A stretch of 64,000 nucleotides of DNA from positions 17,642,191 through 17,706,190 of the forward strand of contig CP034975.1 in assembly GCA_004026145.2 (NCBI GenBank). Reading direction: 5' to 3'. Of the stretch, positions 62,372-64,000 are shown one piece after another. Positions within the stretch are counted from its first letter, which is position 1. The number at the start of each line of letters is the position of its first letter. The notes below the pieces were generated by a model, which was not told the DNA's origin, did not search any database, and worked only from the letters and a program-made list of their open reading frames with translations. This DNA is from Takifugu bimaculatus. Lineage: Eukaryota > Chordata > Actinopteri > Tetraodontiformes > Tetraodontidae. Made by a program: the position numbers and the translations under genes.

Positions 62372-63306
62372 TGAAGGGGGGGGGGGGTCACCAAATGATG
62401 TGGTGTCCCAGGTGAGAACTTTGGCATTTTTAGTTTTTACCTGGCACAGCGCTTCAGTGGGTTTGAAAGCTGATTTGGTCTCTTCTCACACCGTGTGCAG
62501 ATTTTAAATGAGTCCTCCATTTTCTCGAACATCTCTCTCTGAGATTTAAAGGTCATGGGTTTATCTCTGGTCTGCAGACCAGTGCTGGACAGCGACAGAA
62601 TGCAACATTAACACTGTAAAAACACAATGAACTGGAAAAAAGGTAATAAAATGCTGAATATTTGAAATGTTTGACTGAACACAGAACTATAGCTATGATT
62701 ATATTGGTCATTGATTCATCTGAAATGTACAGTTTCCTGATATTTTGACCAATATGTGACAATTTTGAATCCATGATCATCTACTTTAATAATCTAATGT
62801 CACAAATATTGAGTTAGTTGGAAAAAAAAAAAGGGGGGGGGGGGGGGGGGCGGTTGATTCTAGCTGTGAAAGTAAAGAAAACAATAGTCAAAAAGTAAAA
62901 AAAAGGGGGGGTATTACATTAATAACCTAAAATTGCACTTGTGTGATTGAAAACAGATTATACTATAGTATTACAATCTAACTGCATGGTAAATATGCGG
63001 GCTAAATTTGGGAATGCCTTTTCTATTTTTAGAATAACAAGTTGCTTCAGAATGAACAGTGCTAATTAAAAACGAAGTCAAATTCTGGAGGAATAAAGCT
63101 TAAAAATGTCAACGTTTGTTTAAAAGAAATAAGTAAAATAGTGGCGAGCAGCTTTTATCAATTACAGCCTGTTTGTGTTCCCGCACACGTCGGATTCCTT
63201 TGACTTTCACACGATTGTATAATTGGTTATCTTATAACTTGGCGTTTGATCGATGTTATCAAGCCAAAACTGCCTGTAGTCAAACTAACCTCTGAGATTC
63301 CGTCAT
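60346..63306 (-). CDS. mss51: MSS51-like protein with MYND zinc finger (ZMYND17 family)
   Basis: Six coding exons on minus: 63290-63306 (17 nt), 62441-62584, 62196-62320, 61553-62116, 61372-61465 and 60346-60550; 1,149 nt, 382 aa, phases consistent, stop at 60346. A MYND finger occupies about residues 33-75 (C-x2-C, C-x2-C, YYCSKECQKEDW, H, C). The conserved MSS51 body follows: DLWANAGRPRPDEEDLRQSL, YDELNHMFPGHQGIEIVMVG, AYKGLYHQFWEELVE, PDLVVGFHPG, WLPTLLLLRDYDIP and NPFASLKPE. In mammals MSS51 is a skeletal-muscle mitochondrial protein that limits oxidative metabolism; despite its name, a direct translation role is not established. Human MSS51 has a longer N-terminus before the finger, and that part is not seen here. 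The frame stays open for 38 codons upstream of the chosen ATG. It could be the single fish mss51 or a diverged paralogue. Confidence 0.88.
60938..61311. repeat. Inverted pair of a dispersed fish repeat inside the last MSS51-like intron
   Basis: Copy A (about 60938-61107) contains CCCCTGGATGGGTCACCAG, CATCGCTGGGACCTATAT and GGTACCTTGCTCAAGGGTAC. Copy B (about 61200-61311) gives the matching sequence on the other strand: CCCCTGAATGAGTTGCAAG, CATTGCTGGGCCCTATGTGA, then CCTTGCTCAAGGTACC. The arms are roughly 105-110 bp and ~90 bp apart, so the transcript could fold on itself. The unit resembles a short interspersed, non-coding repeat common in fish genomes; I cannot name its family. Confidence 0.75.
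62344..62387. repeat. (GT)n and poly-G in MSS51-like intron 2
   Basis: About 14 GT copies (62344-62371) followed by a G12 run (62376-62387), within a 120 bp intron (62321-62440). The repeat fills much of the intron and lies close to the acceptor side in plus-strand terms of exon 2. Confidence 0.9.
62822..62850. repeat. A11-G18 homopurine run in MSS51-like intron 1
   Basis: Eleven A followed by eighteen G, with a smaller A6-G7 echo at ~62898-62910. Length may be inexact in the assembly. Confidence 0.9.
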
Positions 63307-64000
63307 TTTGGGAGCCACCGAGGCCACCGTCCTGCAGCCGCTTTTAGACTGTGTGAAGAGCCTTTCGCCTGTCGGAGGGGCTGCTGCTGCCAGATATAGA
63401 GCCGCACCTGTGCGTCTCCTTTACCAGAACACCCCAGAACATTTCTGAACTCACTGCACTGGAGCTAAAGAAGGGAAAAAACATTTTGATGGCTCCTGGA
63501 TTCACTTACATGCCCATTTTCTGCCATGGAAATGAAAATCCTACTTTATAAATACATATACGTGTATATGTGTATGTGTATGTGTATGTGTATGTGTGTG
63601 TGTGTGTGTACATATAGTACACATAGTATATAAGTGTATGTTTAGGTGCAGAGAGTTTTAGTTATATTAGACTTAATGGTGTTTTGAATAAATCGTGCGA
63701 AAGTGAAACGCTGATAAAACAAACAAAAAACTAAGTGGGCGTCTCAACATTTGTCCACTAGAGGGAAGCACTACACAACCTCCGGAAATGAATTGAGAAA
63801 CGTAATGATTTTTGTGTTGTCGTTGTTGTTTTTGTTGTCCCCCCCCATTGATTGATTTTCTTCAGTTACGTCAAATATTCCAGCTGTTGTTAATCAATGC
63901 TAGGAACTTTATTATTGTTGTTGTCGTTGTTGTTGCTGTTATTTCTTCACATCATCATGTCCAATTGTGTCCAGTGAAGACTCTTGGCGGTAGGGAAGCT
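63307..64000. other. Upstream flank of the MSS51-like gene
   Basis: 63307-63450 holds the 5' UTR or an extended coding frame of the gene. A TATG/GT microsatellite occupies 63561-63609, and two GTT/GTC-rich stretches lie at 63811-63840 and 63912-63942. No other gene was recognised before the window ends. Confidence 0.5.

Overview
This window reads as a nuclear chromosome segment of a bony (ray-finned) fish. Genes are split by short GT-AG introns, intergenic DNA is AT-rich and full of microsatellites, all seven genes are clear vertebrate orthologues or homologues, and the gap between usp31 and cog7 lacks the ENaC genes found there in mammals. Exons were assembled by hand from splice signals, phase continuity and remembered vertebrate family sequences; no database search was run.

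Layout, left to right. (1) 1-6337, minus: a secreted or membrane histidine acid phosphatase of the ACP2/ACP3/ACP4 family, probably acp4, cut by the left edge after eight exons; intron 2 holds a ~740 bp GGAT minisatellite. (2) 18818-21451, minus: lrrc4b (netrin-G ligand 3), two coding exons, complete. (3) 32700-35859, plus: hs3st2-type heparan sulfate 3-O-sulfotransferase, two coding exons with only a ~2 kb intron. (4) 45127-51935, minus: usp31, 16 coding exons, with two apparent +1 frameshifts as written. (5) 53700-58054, minus: cog7, 17 coding exons, 769 codons, intact, including one GC-AG intron. (6) 59108-59950, plus: an intronless MYADM-like tetraspanning-repeat (MARVEL) membrane protein. 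(7) 60346-63306, minus: an MSS51-like MYND zinc-finger protein, six coding exons, whose last intron carries an inverted pair of a dispersed repeat.

Context. hs3st2(+)-usp31(-)-cog7(-) has the order and orientation of human 16p12 (HS3ST2-USP31-SCNN1G-SCNN1B-COG7) minus the two ENaC genes. The ACP4, LRRC4B and MYADM homologues correspond to human 19q13, and MSS51 to human 10q22, so the window joins blocks that are separate in human. The genes do not form one pathway: they cover phosphatase activity, synapse adhesion, heparan sulfate modification, deubiquitination, Golgi tethering, membrane organisation and muscle mitochondrial regulation. No cluster, mobile-element coding gene, RNA gene or CRISPR array was recognised. 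The most check-worthy signals are the usp31 frameshifts, the Arg-to-Gln change in the acid phosphatase RSTD motif, the GC-AG intron of cog7, the possible hidden mitochondrial presequence upstream of the MSS51-like ATG, and the long hairpin-forming repeat in its last intron.
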